A stretch of 64,000 bases of DNA from Amaurobius ferox (GCA_951213105.1 OX578140.1:34525403-34589402); one strand, 5' to 3'; shown: positions 12,040 through 24,446, numbered from the stretch's first letter. Notes: generated by a model not told the origin, from the letters alone. Made by a program: numbers and translations.

Positions 12040-12260
12040 TGGAAAAACCGTTAACTTAAATGACAGCAAGAAAACTTGCCATTTGCAGCAACGTTGCGAA
12101 CTTCTATGGGAACTGACAATTTCAGTTCTTCCACTTAACCCGCAAAAAATCGTCCGCAATTTAGCTCGGACTACACGAAGATGTAACATTTGGAGCAATT
12201 TTTGGGGGGGAATGGTTATTCCATGTTGATAAGCGCGAAACCGCTCCATGGTTACTGTTA
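12040..12260. repeat. Dispersed repeat X, copy 1
   Basis: Contains ATGACAGCAAGAAAACTTGC, GAACTTCTATGGGAACTGAC, CAATTTAGCTC and GCGCGAAACC. The same landmarks occur in the same order at 61480-61660 and at 61905-62940. Confidence 0.65.
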
Positions 12261-12637
12261 TTTGCAATGGGGGTGTTTTCCTTATTTCGGAGAATGCCCC
12301 TTTCTGGCGGATTTTTGTGATTTTGACTATAAAGTCATACTTGGATGTTTAGTAGACATTAACACGTGGATTTTGAATTTATTTTGGATAAACCAGATCA
12401 CATCTATTAGTTGTAATCTGGATGTAATGTGATTAATGATGTTTGTATATAATTTTGAAAATGGTTTGGCGAAAGAATATTTTTTTTTGACAGCGCTTAT
12501 TTTTAAATCTCTATTAACTAATTGAAATTTTGTTCAAAATCAGGTAGGGGGATATAAAACCCATTTTTTTATGTTTATTGAGAATAATAAACTACATAAT
12601 TTCACTTATTCAAAAGCTTTTACCCAAGGTATAATAT

Positions 12638-12707
12638 CTTTCCGGCCGTCCAAACAGTTACCTTATACCTTTCTAGTAGGTCGGACGGTCTGGGTCTCAA
12701 CAACAAC
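12638..12707 (+). mobile_element. 70-bp SINE-tail insertion with 12-bp target duplication
   Basis: The insert runs from CTTTCCGGCCGTCC to GGTCTCAACAACAAC. It is flanked by perfect direct repeats AAGGTATAATAT at 12626-12637 and 12708-12719. Its GGCCGTCCAAACAGTTA core matches the 3' tail of the tRNA-derived SINE at 37.7-38.2 kb, so I read it as an extremely 5'-truncated SINE copy. The core contains the complementary words CCGTCC and GGACGG. Confidence 0.75.
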
Positions 12708-12719
12708 AAGGTATAATAT

Positions 12720-13460
12720 ATAACAGCGTAAAGTACAAAGTTAGTGGTAATAACAAGTTTAGGAGATAAAAATAGCTCTATGATTCATAGCGAGACAATT
12801 TTGGAGTGCATGAATATTACTCTTAAACTCTACATTGACAATAATTTTCGAAATAATAAAGTTATTCTCCAAAATAGGGGAATTAGCCAAGAAAAAATTG
12901 TAGAACACATAAGGAGTAGAATTTAAACATTTAGGATAGTTGTAAAAGGAGTATCCTTCGTTAGCAGAACTGAGGTAACAGTCAGTCCAGAAACGACAGA
13001 AAAACGTTCATGAAACAGCAAATATCTAATGATATAAACAGGCTTATACCAATAATTAATTCCTTTATTTCGTTACTTTCGTTGTGTTTAAAATTTCAGG
13101 TTTATTTCAACGATTGCGTTTTGGAATTGCTATTACACAAATTGCATCTAAATGTTTAAAATTTTCCTTTTCTGTTGTTCTTGCTGCAGCGGTTTGCGTC
13201 GAAGTTATAGTCCTTACACTGGTTTTCGGCGTACGTAGGTGGAACTCTGAAATGAATTTCCTGTATTTAAAATGTATTTTAAAAGTTTTTAAAACAATAT
13301 AAGAAATTCTCAATTTTTAGAAACAAATCAGGTACAGTTATTAGCTATAAAATTTCTTGAAACTGATGCTATAAATGAAAATGTTTTAAACATAATTATA
13401 ATGTAGATTATACGTGTATAGATAATTTCTGATAAAAAAAAATGCTTGAAAGCAAAAATA
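12720..13460. other. AT-rich non-coding stretch
   Basis: Nothing recognised; only short open frames without motifs. Confidence 0.5.
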
Positions 13461-13525
13461 TATACGGAGTAGGATTCAAAAGTTCCCGGACTGTGTCTAT
13501 AACTTAATATTATCAATTAAAATGC

Positions 13526-13890
13526 TTAAACACATCCTCCTTCTAAATAAGACCTTTGCGTAACAACACACTTTTGCCATCGCTTGTAAAGGTCATCGAA
13601 ACACTTCTGGAATCCATTTTTATCCATGTCCTTTAATCCACCTTGCGATGCACTTTTAATTTCAGCTGCGGATTGAAATCGACGATCCTGCAAGCGACTT
13701 GCCTGTTCAGGAAATAGGCTGAAGTCGCAGGGGGCGAGATCAGGGGAGTAAGGAGAATGTGGCTAAACAGTTGTTTGCATTTTCGCAAGAAAGTCAGCGA
13801 CGAGGAAGGATCGGTGTGCAGGAATGTTGTCATGCAAAAGCACTCATGAACTGTTGGTCTTCGGTTAACATGCGGGGAACGATGTTTTGA
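13526..13890 (-). pseudogene. Mariner transposase, C-terminal part
   Basis: The minus-strand frame shows DNIPAHRS (second catalytic Asp), an internal TAG, then PHSPYSPDLAPCDF with the third Asp, the DD34D spacing of mariner transposases. The frame then runs to a TAA at 13526-13528, through a Trp/Tyr/Lys-rich C-terminus. The stop inside the catalytic domain and a MITE just upstream make it inactive. By family it would bind the terminal repeats and perform cut-and-paste transposition at TA. Confidence 0.85.
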
Positions 13891-13917
13891 CACACCCTAT
13901 GCATGTTAAGATCCTTA

Positions 13918-14587
13918 TGGTGTTATTACACAGGACAATTTTTGTTGCCGAAGTTCGGCAATTCCGCACGTCAATCATACTTTAGGCTCCTCCTCTTTAA
14001 CAGGTCCCTTCTCTCTAATGTCGCCGATTTCATTTCAGAAAGCATTCTTTGGTGTGTTTTTCGTATAATTTGAATCTTTTATATTCTAAAGGTGTCTATA
14101 ATCTGTTAAAAGTTCTATTATTATTTTTCCATCTCCAGACTTTAGAAATTTCTCCGGCAGTGATACTTTAGGCCCCGCCTTTCTCAAACGCCCCTCCTTT
14201 TTAATACCGCCGAGTTCATTCCAAGAAACATTATTTAGTGGGGGTTTTTTTCGTATAATGTGGATATGTTATATCCCACACGTATCTGTAATTTAGTAGA
14301 AGTTCTATTAATTTTTACATCTCCAGATTCTAACGTAATTGAGCTGTTTCGACGTGTTTGCATTACAGTTGCCATCGCCATCTTGAATACAAATGAGGAG
14401 AGGAAAGGCGGAGCGTAGTGACGTCCAATTTCATCGTCCTCTGATTGGTTCTTTGCTCAGAAATTGAGCAATTTTTATTGCCGATCACGAACGAATTGCG
14501 GCAATTCGGCTGCAAGATTTCTTCCCATTGAAATGTATGGTGTTGCTGAAAAATTGCTGGAAGGAATTGCTCCGTGTAATAACACCA
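13918..14587. mobile_element. 670-bp MITE nested in the mariner transposase, TTA target duplication
   Basis: Terminal inverted repeats TGGTGTTATTACAC followed by (A/G)G(A/G)(C/G)CAATT are flanked by TTA at 13915-13917 and 14588-14590. The flanks join the two mariner transposase remnants. A 3-bp TTA duplication suggests PIF/Harbinger mobilisation (inference). Internally about 187 bp is tandemly duplicated (about 13980-14166 and 14167-14345). There is no coding capacity. Confidence 0.8.
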
Positions 14588-14880
14588 TTAGTCAGTATCC
14601 GTTGACATGTGGCCCCGGATATCCCAACTGATTCTGCTATTTCCACTGTTGTTTGCTGACTGTTCCCACGTACCGTCGCAAAAACCTGTTTTCAGCTGTG
14701 AGGGAAGTCTGCGGACGGCCAACGCGTTCGTCGTGTTCGGCACTTTCCCTGCCTTCTCTGAAACGTCGATGCCACTCAAAAGCTTGCGTACACATGCTTC
14801 AACATTTCGTAAACCTCCGTAGCACTCTTTCCCAAGCGAATACAAAATTTAATATTAATTCTCTGCTCAACAAACGTCAT
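14588..14880 (-). pseudogene. Mariner transposase, upstream fragment
   Basis: Minus-strand reading gives an EWHRRFREGRES-like block followed by ERVGRPQTS, the linker typical of mariner transposases between the helix-turn-helix region and the catalytic core. Frameshifts and stops are present. It continues the gene whose C-terminus lies at 13526-13890. Confidence 0.7.
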
Positions 14881-15082
14881 TTCCTTCAATCGCCGGTTAC
14901 TAAGTACACCCGTCTGCAAAATACGTCGCCGTGGCGAGCCACCAACCACATGATTTGGGTCAAACCACTTTTAGAAGAGGGGGAGAGCGTAGTAACACAG
15001 AAACGTTATCGTAGTCGCTCTACTGCAAATATTTTTTAAGTTACAGACTCAGTCCGGGAACTTTTGAATCCTGCCTCGTATA

Positions 15083-15535
15083 TGAACGTTTGTTATCCTC
15101 AATTTTATGTAACTTTATATCAGATACATATAAAAATACAACCTTAAAACAAAATACACAGAACATTTTAATATGTATAATAAAGTAAAAATGAAAAAAA
15201 ATATTAAAATTCAAAGAATAAATAAAATGTAGTTAGTGGACGTATTATTATTTTTAAAAGGAAGTAATCGTCACTTGTTTTCCATGGATAAATAATCTTC
15301 TTTTTATGTCATTCTCAATTTTAGTCAATTGCTCAAAAGTGTGTTCTGGAATATCTTCTACTGATTGAAAAATTGAATAAATGTTGTCTACCTTAACAAA
15401 TGAACAAACGTATTAAGCAATGTGTACAAAATGTAACGTTCTTTGATCTTAACTGGGGATTTCGTATTTGTGCGTAATAACGAGAAATCCATCTTAAACG
15501 GGTGTTATCTTAACGAGAGTGAAATATATATATAT
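15083..15535. other. AT-rich non-coding stretch
   Basis: Nothing recognised; ends in a TA-rich run where the next element is inserted. Confidence 0.5.
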
Positions 15536-16444
15536 AGGGTGTCCCAAAAACAATGACCTCCGAATAATATATTACAAAGACCTCATATGACCTCATATAT
15601 AATTACAAAGTTACGTAAGAAGAAAAAGGTACAGAATTTTATGAAATCGATAAAAATTTTCAGGGGATTAAATTTGAAGAAAAACAAAATTTAAATTTTT
15701 ATACGGCCCCCATACAAAAGCATTTCCAATGAGTCAAATGTGCCCCATACACTAATAAGGTGATGTACAAAATTTCAGCATTTTATCATAAAAAGTCCCA
15801 GAGATATGAAAAGACAAATATACTGACTTAAACCACTTTTTGATGCATTGATATGGGTTCTCAGAAGGGAAAAATCATGTCAGCAGATCGCGTTTCAAGG
15901 GTCATACACAAATTAGGAAAGAAAACAATGAATACATAAATAAATAATAATTTTGCTATTTATTGGTACAAAAGTATCTACACTGTGTAGAAATAATAAC
16001 TTTACACTAAGATTACTAAGCTTGATGTTTTACATCCATGCCAAAGATCCATTAAAGGTAAGAACCAGAAATTATTTGCCTATGATGCATTTCTGCATTG
16101 CGTCATTTGCACTCTTGCTGTAAACATTTGCATTTTAATGTGTGATTAATCCCTCACTAACTTTGTTTATACATATCTCTGGGACTTTTTATGATATAAT
16201 GCTGGAATTTTGTACATCATTTTATTAGTGTATGGAGCACATTTTAGTCATTGGCAATGTTTTTGTACTGGGGCAGTATAAAAATTTAAATTTTGTATAT
16301 CTTCAATTTTAATCCCCAGAAAATTTTTATCGATTTCATAAAATTCTGTACCTTTTTTTCTTACGTAACTTTGTAATTTATTATATATGTCTAAGATGAA
16401 TAGTTAAGGAATAAAATCTGAGGTAAAAGTTTTTGCGAAACCCT
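15536..16444. mobile_element. Foldback element with ~290-bp inverted arms
   Basis: Left arm 15536-15830 and right arm about 16150-16444 are inverted copies, nearly 90% alike by eye over the inner 235 bp (landmarks TTACGTAAGAA, GAAATCGATAAAAATTTTC, CATACACTAATAA, AAAAAGTCCCAGAGATATG). The outermost bases are AGGGTGTCCCAAAAAC at the left and AGGGTTTCGCAAAAAC at the right, reversed. It sits in TATATA runs, consistent with TA target preference. The ~320-bp centre has no recognisable frame. Confidence 0.85.
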
Positions 16445-17613
16445 GTGTATATATATATATATATGCTATAAAATGTTAGCTTGCTGTTTATAGACGCGTA
16501 ATATAAGCATTCTTTAAGATGGAAAGTAACACTGTGAATTGCTGAAGTATCAACCCGCATAAAAGCTCCATAGGGATATATACTTATTCAGATTTTTCAA
16601 AATACCTTAAAATGAGGATACTTTAAACAAGAAAGGATGACGTAAGTCCATATCATTCAACACAAAGAAAATCCCTATTCGCGGTTTTATATAAATATAT
16701 ATATTTTTTTTTTGTCCGAAAATTCGTTGTTTTAAAATAAAAATAACTGGCACAGAATTACCGTTACTGACGTTTTCTAGGGTATAATTATGGGTCCCTT
16801 GTCTTTTAGAGTCTTCGTAAAAGGCGTTTATGAAATACACTTAAATTATTATCTAGGCCAAAATTAATTAATTTTGTTTATTAAGATGGGAAATAAAATG
16901 GAAAAATCTTGCTGGAAAGATGAATGGTGAAAATATATTGAAAAATCGTTGCAAATTGAGCATTTTGCGTTGTAATAATCTAATCAACAATTATTTATAT
17001 TATCTTTATACCGAAGAGGAGGGTTTTCTAGATTTCTTCTAATAATTACTGGTCTCGAAAATATGGTAAAATTTTGATATCGCATGGATATTCAAAATTG
17101 TTCAATTTCGTAATGGTGTGCAAAACAACAATCTTCCTCTTTACCGAGGAAGCTTCTTTACAATTTGACAATACATATTTGCACATTTTATTTAAAATTA
17201 ATGTTTATATATATCTAAGCCGGTTGTTTCGTTCTATTTATAAAATATATTTAACAATTTACTAATATCACAATATAGTAAAATACTGATTCACTGTTCT
17301 TTATTGACTGATACATTTTTTTTTAAATTAAGAGAATTTTTTATCTTCCCTTAATATAAAATTAGATGCATACTCAATTTTAAGAGCCCCTGTATGTATG
17401 TCAGAAATGTTGTCTTATTTTGACCAGTTTACAGTAATAAAACTCTTCAGTGGTTTGATTAGAATATTTGATTTATTAATACATAGTTTTGATGCCAATC
17501 TTGGTTATAGAGAATTTTTTGTTAGGACTGTCAATTTTATAGAAAGCATTCATTTTAATTAAATTCCTCAAATTTTTGCTGCATGTATGTTTCACATTTA
17601 TTTCTTTCCACAG
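16445..17613. other. AT-rich non-coding stretch
   Basis: TA microsatellite at about 16447-16463; otherwise nothing recognised. Confidence 0.5.
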
Positions 17614-17770
17614 ACTTGAGCTTCCAGCGATTACTTCGTTAGATACCGATAGCAGTAGATTCGAAGAATAGGAGAACGCACATAACTCAACGACTACGTG
17701 ATTAGAAGATTTGGAACATGTTGGTTATATGTATCTGCTGTACATCGTTCTTTGAAAAGTGAGCATGTTG
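17614..17770 (+). other. Exon-like segment related to 8561-8631
   Basis: Acceptor TTTCTTTCCACAG ends at 17613 and a GTAAGT donor starts at 17771. The final part (GTTCTTTGAAAAGTGAGCATG, TTGGTAAGTAAAATG) resembles the end of the 8561-8631 segment. Many stops in the frames examined argue for a non-coding transcript or a decayed exon. Confidence 0.3.
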
Positions 17771-17821
17771 GTAAGTAAAATGTTTTAATCGAAATATGTA
17801 TTAAATTCAAATGCATAGTGC

Positions 17822-17925
17822 CTGCAAATAAATTAACAAAAATTGAAGTATATTCCTATCATAGACTTCCCAATTATACTGAATTTTTATATATTGATGA
17901 CATGTATAGCAGTGTAGAGTGAAAT
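17822..17925. repeat. Diverged repeat, second copy at 20905-20995
   Basis: TATTCCTATCATAGACTT and TTGATGACATGTATAG here correspond to CATTCCTACGATAAACTT and AAGATGACACGTATAG near 20925-20985, with similar spacing. Confidence 0.5.
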
Positions 17926-18037
17926 AGTTCATCTGTGAAGTTCACCCTCCACCTCCGCTTGAGCCTCATCTTCAAATGGCGCAGAATTTTGAACAAAATA
18001 GACTTTTTAACTCGAAATTATATGTCAAGAAGAAACT

Positions 18038-18922
18038 TGAGACGTTTTGTAACACTTTACAACATAGTTGAAAATTGTTTGACTTTGTTCATTCTGTCTG
18101 TCCGTTCGCACTATAACTGCTGTAAAAAATGACTTCAAAATTAAATTTTAATATGTTGTTAAGACGGTCTTCGGGATATATGGGAATGAAAATGAATAAT
18201 ATCGTCCAATTAGTTTCGTATTATGTTGAAAAAAATGAAATCCATTGAACCCAATTTTTCAAACATTTTTTAAGCGAATTTAAAATTCATAAATTGCTTC
18301 GAAAATTTAAGAAAATATTTAGATTATCCCATAAAATATCAGCAAAATATGTTGGTAAGTTTTTTAAATAAAAATTAAAATATTAATTACAACCATATAA
18401 TATGAAGAGGTCACGTGACTCACTTCAAAATAAAATATGGCATCTATCTTTTTCTTAGGGTAAAAATCGTGATTTTTAAAATTCTTATTCAGTGTCGCAT
18501 GCGTCCTAAAACCGCTTTATTTTTGCGTATCTATATTATGTGCCATCGCAATTACAATATTTTTTAGTTTAAATGATCATCAAACTTTGATTATTTCTTC
18601 CACAAAAACTAATTTCAATGGATGCAGAATGTAGACAAGTGATTGTCACATGTGTTGTATAAGAAATGCTGATTTTTTCAAGCAAAATTATTTAACTCTG
18701 GAGTCTGGAATAAAACATTCACTGCTTTTATATAGAGAGACCCAGACGAAGTCATTTGAATAAAGTTCATTTTTTTTCGATGAAGTTTTAAAATATAGTA
18801 CTGGGATAAATTAAAATATATCAACTCTGAATGTATCGCATTTTGGCGATGTTTAAATAAAATTCTATTTCAATTGAAAAGTGTTTCATAATCAATGCTT
18901 TATGCATGATTGATCTTTCTAG
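18038..18922 (+). mobile_element. Non-autonomous Helitron-like element, copy A
   Basis: Shares with 56788-58108 a 5' region (CGTTTT, AACACTTT.CAACA, TTTGTTCATTCTGTCTGTCC), an interior (CAAACATTTTTTAAGCG) and a 3' end. That end has an imperfect hairpin (AATCAATGCTT with ATGCATGATT) followed by CTAG and then T. A hairpin a few bases before a CTRR terminus is the Helitron 3' signature. The 5' start is approximate. Confidence 0.55.
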
Positions 18923-21900
18923 TTAAACCACGCATCCTTACTATGCTTCGTATAAATAATAGACAACAAGTTTTAAATAGCTAATCAAAGCATATACACT
19001 TGCGTGAAATTGCTATTTAAAGTGCTTTATATAAGTATGTCTTCGTTATTTAAATGTGTTACTTTGATTTTATTGTTTTTCTGTACTCTAATTTTATATT
19101 CAAATTCTATAAACTTATATGCTCTTCTGTATTATAATTCTAAAATATTGAAATTTATTTCATAATTATTAGTTAAATTAAATTTTAACCTGAAATCTTT
19201 CACAGCTCGCAGATTTCATATGCAGTTCATTCAAAGCCCGGTTTTTAACTAGTAGTAAAAATATACATTGAATAAAGACGTCTGTCTTCCAGAGATTCGT
19301 AGATCAAAAACCCTGAATTTAAGGACTACGCCCCACTTCAATATATTGCTTGAGATCAAATCCCTTAGGATAACTTTTCTATATTGTTTCGTTGCAACTG
19401 CTAGGGGTAAATAAAAAATCCGAAACTCATCTTTTCTTACCCCCCCTTATGTACAATGACATGTGTTGAATTTAAGTAATTAGTAAACTCGAATATTTCA
19501 AAATAATTGCATTTGTATAATGCCCTTAACGAAATGTCTTTCTTAATATATTCCACGAATATACTAAATTAAATAAACTGAGAATAACCTTCTGTTTTAT
19601 TTATGATAATTCTAAAGACGAAGTAAAATCTTCTAGAAGTAATTAATTCATTACTAATATATTTATTTGACGCTAGTGAAATTATTGAAGAAAATTTTGT
19701 TCATAAAGTTTGAAATATTTCTCTAGCAGTATGCCTCTGTAATTTCCCCGGGTTTATCACAAACAGCCTTGATGTTATAGATACCAGAAATTTAAATTAA
19801 TAGCAAATTATAAGAATTTCTTTTTTTAAAAGGAAACTAAATAATTTCGTACCTAAGTAATTAAATCTATTAAGTTTTCTCAAATTTGAATTGTAATTTC
19901 AATGTTGAACAAAATTATTTCATTCTTTAGTGTTTAAATGTATTTATATAAAACTATATGAAGAAGCTTTTAAACAACGACGAAAATGAAAGTTTATTAA
20001 AATCTGATCTCAAGGTTATGGTTTCAAACACGAAAATGAATTGCTTTATCTGGAGGTGCCTAATACCCTTACAGCGGATATTTAGATTCAAATCAATCAT
20101 AGAGGTAATACGCTGATTTCTATGTTTATCGTTTGTTTTTTTTATATTTAGTATTAAAATAAACATTCAGTTTCGTACTTTAGTGAGGTTATACGCTGAA
20201 TTATATACATATAACCAATCATCAGCATCAAGAGATAAATGTTTAACTTTACATGAAAGTCAGTATTATTATTTAGAAATCTGAATTACAAACATTTCCC
20301 CAGTCGTTATTTGTAACTGTTCTACACCCCTTTCGGCGAGTTGCACACACACAAAAAAAAACATTGGCTTCGTGTCATACATACTGGAAGAGATAAGAAA
20401 TGAAACAATCAACCGTGTAGTCATCATTTCATTCACGCTAAACAAGCTGTAGTCAAGTAAACGGTTCTAGTAAGATGTAAATAAAATTCTGCAGTCCATT
20501 TAAAAAGTTGAAACATGTGCATTTTATATCAAATTTCTAAAGTGTTTTCAAGATAAATTTCATATGATATTTTCCCTTGCTGCAGTTCTAAACTTGTATA
20601 GACTGGGAGTGTGCAAAGTATAAAAATCCCAGATCGGTCATCATTGTCAAATGCAAAGTCCTTGATGATGTGAACGAAGACTTTTACTCACTCAATCCAG
20701 GCATCTATCAATTTCCTAGAATACATTAATTCATTTTATGTGTTGCATTGTATTCTTTGAGCACCCATCAGTCCCTTTCTTGGAAAGATAGTATTGGGAT
20801 AAGTTGCAGAATTCAACAATAATGGTATTTGAAGATATATAATGCGCTGACTCCATATATTCGCTCTGCACCGGCAGTTTTGAATTGAGTATTGGAATAA
20901 ATTTCAATCTTGAGTGCTAGAAAATACATTCCTACGATAAACTTTACAAATATAGCGAAGTTTTATATAAAGATGACACGTATAGTTAGAATTAAAAGTG
21001 AGCATACACTCCTCAATTTTAAATTAGCAATAAAATCAAATGTATGTAAATGACTAAACAAAACGCTCGTTTCAATTACATAAACTGCCCTTTGTTGCCT
21101 ATAAAAACACTTCGAAGTAATTAGTTACTAATATACCTCAGCTTATGTAAAGTCTAAATATGCGTTCAACACATGATTTTGCCTAGAGATTATATAATAG
21201 AATGAATATAGCTTTTTCTAGTCAATAAACGGCGCTAAAGTTGACTTGATATATCGATACAATATGCTACCGATTAAAATAAGTTTGCAAAATGTGGTAA
21301 AATTCTAAAGTTAGATTGCCTAAGCTTTGAAATTTTAGACCTTAAACCTTTGGAGTGCGATCATATCGAAGTATTCATCTATTGTGTACAGTCTCATTTA
21401 CATTATACTATAATATAAAAGATAGGTAAATTCAGTTTTGCTGTCTAGATAAAAACGAAAGTAAAATGTAATTTTTATTTTACCAGCCACAGTTATTATA
21501 AAGAAGTAATAACAGCACATGTGGCCTTCATGCGGAGTAGATAATATTTTGTTCTATCTAACCAGCGGCATAAAAGTTGGCACATTGAAACTTATTCACT
21601 TTCAACAATTTGGATTAAACAAAAAAAATCGACAGTTTAATTAATAATGTCTGTCGTAATAGTCTTCTAATTTTAATGCTTAGTAACTAGTCTAACGATA
21701 TTTTTATGTTTTGCTAAATCTGAAACATGCGGGTTATAGATTTTGGTCTTCTGTGGAAGTTTTCTAACACATAAATCATGTAAGACCTTAAAGCAATTTA
21801 AGGTTTGCAAATAAAATATATTTAAATGAGAGTTTCTGTATGAAAATTAATGTTCAGGGTTCTAATGCCCCGTTATCATATTAGCTAAATATAATTAAAG

Positions 21901-23082
21901 TTCCTTTTAATATTGTATAATGTCCAGATAATTAATTATTCTTTATCATTTCAGGAATAATAAGGAAGGGATGAAAAACAGTATATATAATGTAAATTAA
22001 TGTTGAATAAAAATATACTGGCTGGAATTTTATTTTGTAAAAGTATTAAGTCCACGAGCATGCGTAAATGAGTGTTATTTTACGTATGGGCGTGGGGACT
22101 TCGATCTGGAAAATGGTGTTTGTTTCTTGATTTCCCAACATGAGACGTGTGCTTTGTAAATGTTTTTTTTATTATCTATTCATACACACTACTTTCATTT
22201 TTCATCAGGAATACCCCTCTTAAGGAACTTTTATTGTTGGTTGTCCTCAGGAATGTTGATAGAAAGCTCCATTAATGCTAGTTTGAAGGGAAGAACATCG
22301 ACAAATTAGTTAATACAGTTCCTAATAACAAGCAACCAGGTAGAGTAAATTATTTGCAGAGATCACACATTGTTTAAAAATGTTCTATATAATTACAGGC
22401 AATGAAATTACTACAGGGTCACTTTATTATGGACAAATTAATTTAAGAAATGCAGGGTATTTCATTAAATATCTTAGAAATCTAAGGGCAGAGAAACTTT
22501 CTTCCTCCAAAAAAATGTAATCGTTGCACTCCTGTTACGATGGTTTTTATGCTACTGACAAATAGGAAGTGACATTGAATAAATGCTAAAAACTGCATTC
22601 TTTTTCTCAAGTGATTCAAAATATATTCCTTACATTTAATTGATTTCAAATTTGTCATATTTTACAATCTAAATAAACATGTGATCGGTATTTTGACACT
22701 AGTAGCTCACTATTTATTTTGGTCCGTTTCAACATTTTAAAGGTAAGGGGGAGTGGATTTTTTTTTTTCACAGTGGGTAAAATTAACATCTTGGAGTTTA
22801 GGAAATATGCTATCACACTATTTAAAACTTTTTTGTAAACTTAACATGTTGTTGGGAACATATTTTATGAAATTTTCTTTATTATACACAAGTATATCAT
22901 TAAATAATGCACAAGAAACAGTTTGTCATTACAATACATTCAAAATTGGAATTAAAAGTTATTTCATTTGACTCTTCTATTTATAAAATTATCTAAATAG
23001 AATTATGTGAAGATTTTCAAAACACTCTAGCCTTGTACTAAAAATTCGGCCTCAGTCAAAACTGACAGTAGCCCCCTCTCCT
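18923..23082. other. Long AT-rich non-coding stretch
   Basis: No gene, RNA or element recognised except the repeat copy near 20905-20995. Open frames are at most about 72 codons and motif-free. Confidence 0.5.
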
Positions 23083-23245
23083 TAACATATCAACGGGAAT
23101 ATTTGAAAAGCTCAGTGAGAGAAAGCAAAAAGTTGTGACTGGCTGTACCCCCCCCCCCCCCCCCCCCTAACATATCAACGGGAATATTTGAAAAGCTCAG
23201 TGAGAGAAAGCAAAAAGTTGTGACTGGCTGTACCCCCCCCCCCCC
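23083..23245. repeat. 85-bp tandem duplication with 20- and 13-base C runs
   Basis: TAACATATCAACGGGAATAT starts at 23083 and 23168. Each copy ends GGCTGTAC followed by a homopolymer: C20 at 23148-23167 and C13 at 23233-23245. A third, shorter GGCTGTACCCCC lies near 23293. The G-rich minus strand could form quadruplexes. Confidence 0.9.
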
Positions 23246-24136
23246 ACATAAGGCATTGGGAAATCTCAGAAAAGGGGCAAGGGGCATTAAACGGCTGTAC
23301 CCCCACAAATAAGCAGGCAGCTCCCTATATTAAAATAATGCCACTGCCGCTGTTCAAATTTCGGTTTTTCTGACTCATACCTAAAAAAACTATAGCATAT
23401 AAAAATGACACATTTTAGAGACATTTGCTGAAATAAACTAGACTGTAACTCAAAACGGATTAAGATATACTTAATGTCAAAAACAGAATATTTGAGCTGC
23501 AAGTTCGCGACCTCAACAGACTAACATTTTTTGCAGGCATGTACCGACATAGTTTAATTTCCCCCAAAACGAAACCCTCTGTCTAAATTTCTATGTAGTT
23601 AGGAGTTCTTCTACTTTTTACGTACTTTTGAAGTGAAAAGTTTTCTGCTGTATGGCGTGTCCCTCGAGTTTTTCTGTCTCGTTCCCCAAAATCTATAGAA
23701 TACAAGAAATAAAATAAATGTTGCATTTGGAAAGACATGGCAGGGGAATACGCTGAAATAAACTGTTTAAAATTGAAAAACTTTAGTTTGGCTTGAAATT
23801 TACGGGGCGGAGCAAAGGATTGAACTGGCCTATCGGGCAATGCCAATGGACTGATTTGTTCAGAGATATGCAAATTAATATAGACCATTCCAATGAGCAT
23901 AAATATCCAATCAAAATCATGGACATAAATTAGTTTGCTTGATCCAGTCTATAGACTGATTAGAGTCCGACACCTTATCATACAATAATGGGGCAGTCCA
24001 GGTCATCGAACATTTACAGCTGGTATATCGTTATACAATAAGGACTTGTGCTGGCTATTTGACCATCGGTCCGAATATAGGCTTCAAGGCATATTGCTGT
24101 ACTGTTACCGGCTGGGCGGAGTCACACAAGTTTTCA
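23246..24136. other. Non-coding stretch, somewhat GC-richer
   Basis: A 105-codon minus-strand frame at 23583-23900 has no recognisable motif. The stretch 23940-24120 is GC-richer than the surroundings and may be an unrecognised element. No termini found. Confidence 0.4.
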
Positions 24137-24148
24137 TGACTTTATTTT

Positions 24149-24434
24149 GTTGTTGTTGCTTATGGCCCCTGTTTCTGCATTAGCACGAATACAGGTCCAG
24201 TGACACCAGAGGAAGGAGAGAGAGAATGACACACAAGACAAGAATACAAAGTTTATTAATACATGCAAGCATCACTGACTAAGGTCTGAAGGGTGCAGCT
24301 TCTCATTTAACGAGGACCCAGAAGGCGGAAGACTGTCTTCATCCTCAGGAAAACAACCATGCCTTACTCGGGATTCGAACCCAAGCCCACTAGACAGCAG
24401 CCGGTGACGCTATCCACTTCACCACCTGAGCGGC
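24149..24434 (-). mobile_element. Full-length tRNA-derived SINE, 12-bp target duplication
   Basis: Read on the minus strand, it starts AGCCGCTCAGGTGG with a tRNA-like head. It has a perfect A box (TGGTGAAGTGG) and a perfect B box (GGTTCGAATCC). An unrelated body follows, ending in a CAACAACAACAA tail. Perfect direct repeats TGACTTTATTTT flank it at 24137-24148 and 24435-24446. It would be transcribed by RNA polymerase III and mobilised by a LINE in trans. The intact boxes and target duplication suggest a fairly recent insertion. Confidence 0.92.
24371..24424 (-). promoter_or_regulatory. Internal RNA polymerase III promoter (A and B boxes) of the SINE
   Basis: On the minus strand the A box is at 24424-24414 and the B box at 24381-24371, both matching tRNA consensus. 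Confidence 0.8.
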
Positions 24435-24446
24435 TGACTTTATTTT

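Larger units (their letters stand above)
13463..15080 (-). mobile_element. Dead mariner element with TA target duplication
   Basis: Terminal inverted repeats begin TACGGAGTAGGATTCAAAAG at the left and, reversed, TACGAGGCAGGATTCAAAAG at the right, and continue with TTCCCGGACTG. TA flanks both sides (13461-13462 and 15081-15082). Transposase remnants on the minus strand show the mariner DD34D signature. Removing the nested MITE at 13918-14587 leaves about 950 bp, shorter than a typical 1.3-kb mariner, so internal sequence has also been lost. Confidence 0.9.

Noticed and set aside
23583..23900. 105-codon minus-strand open frame
   Set aside because: No recognisable family or conserved motif, and no supporting gene structure.
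24371..24434. A genuine tRNA gene
   Set aside because: Good A and B boxes, but the sequence continues into a SINE body with a CAA tail and target duplication.
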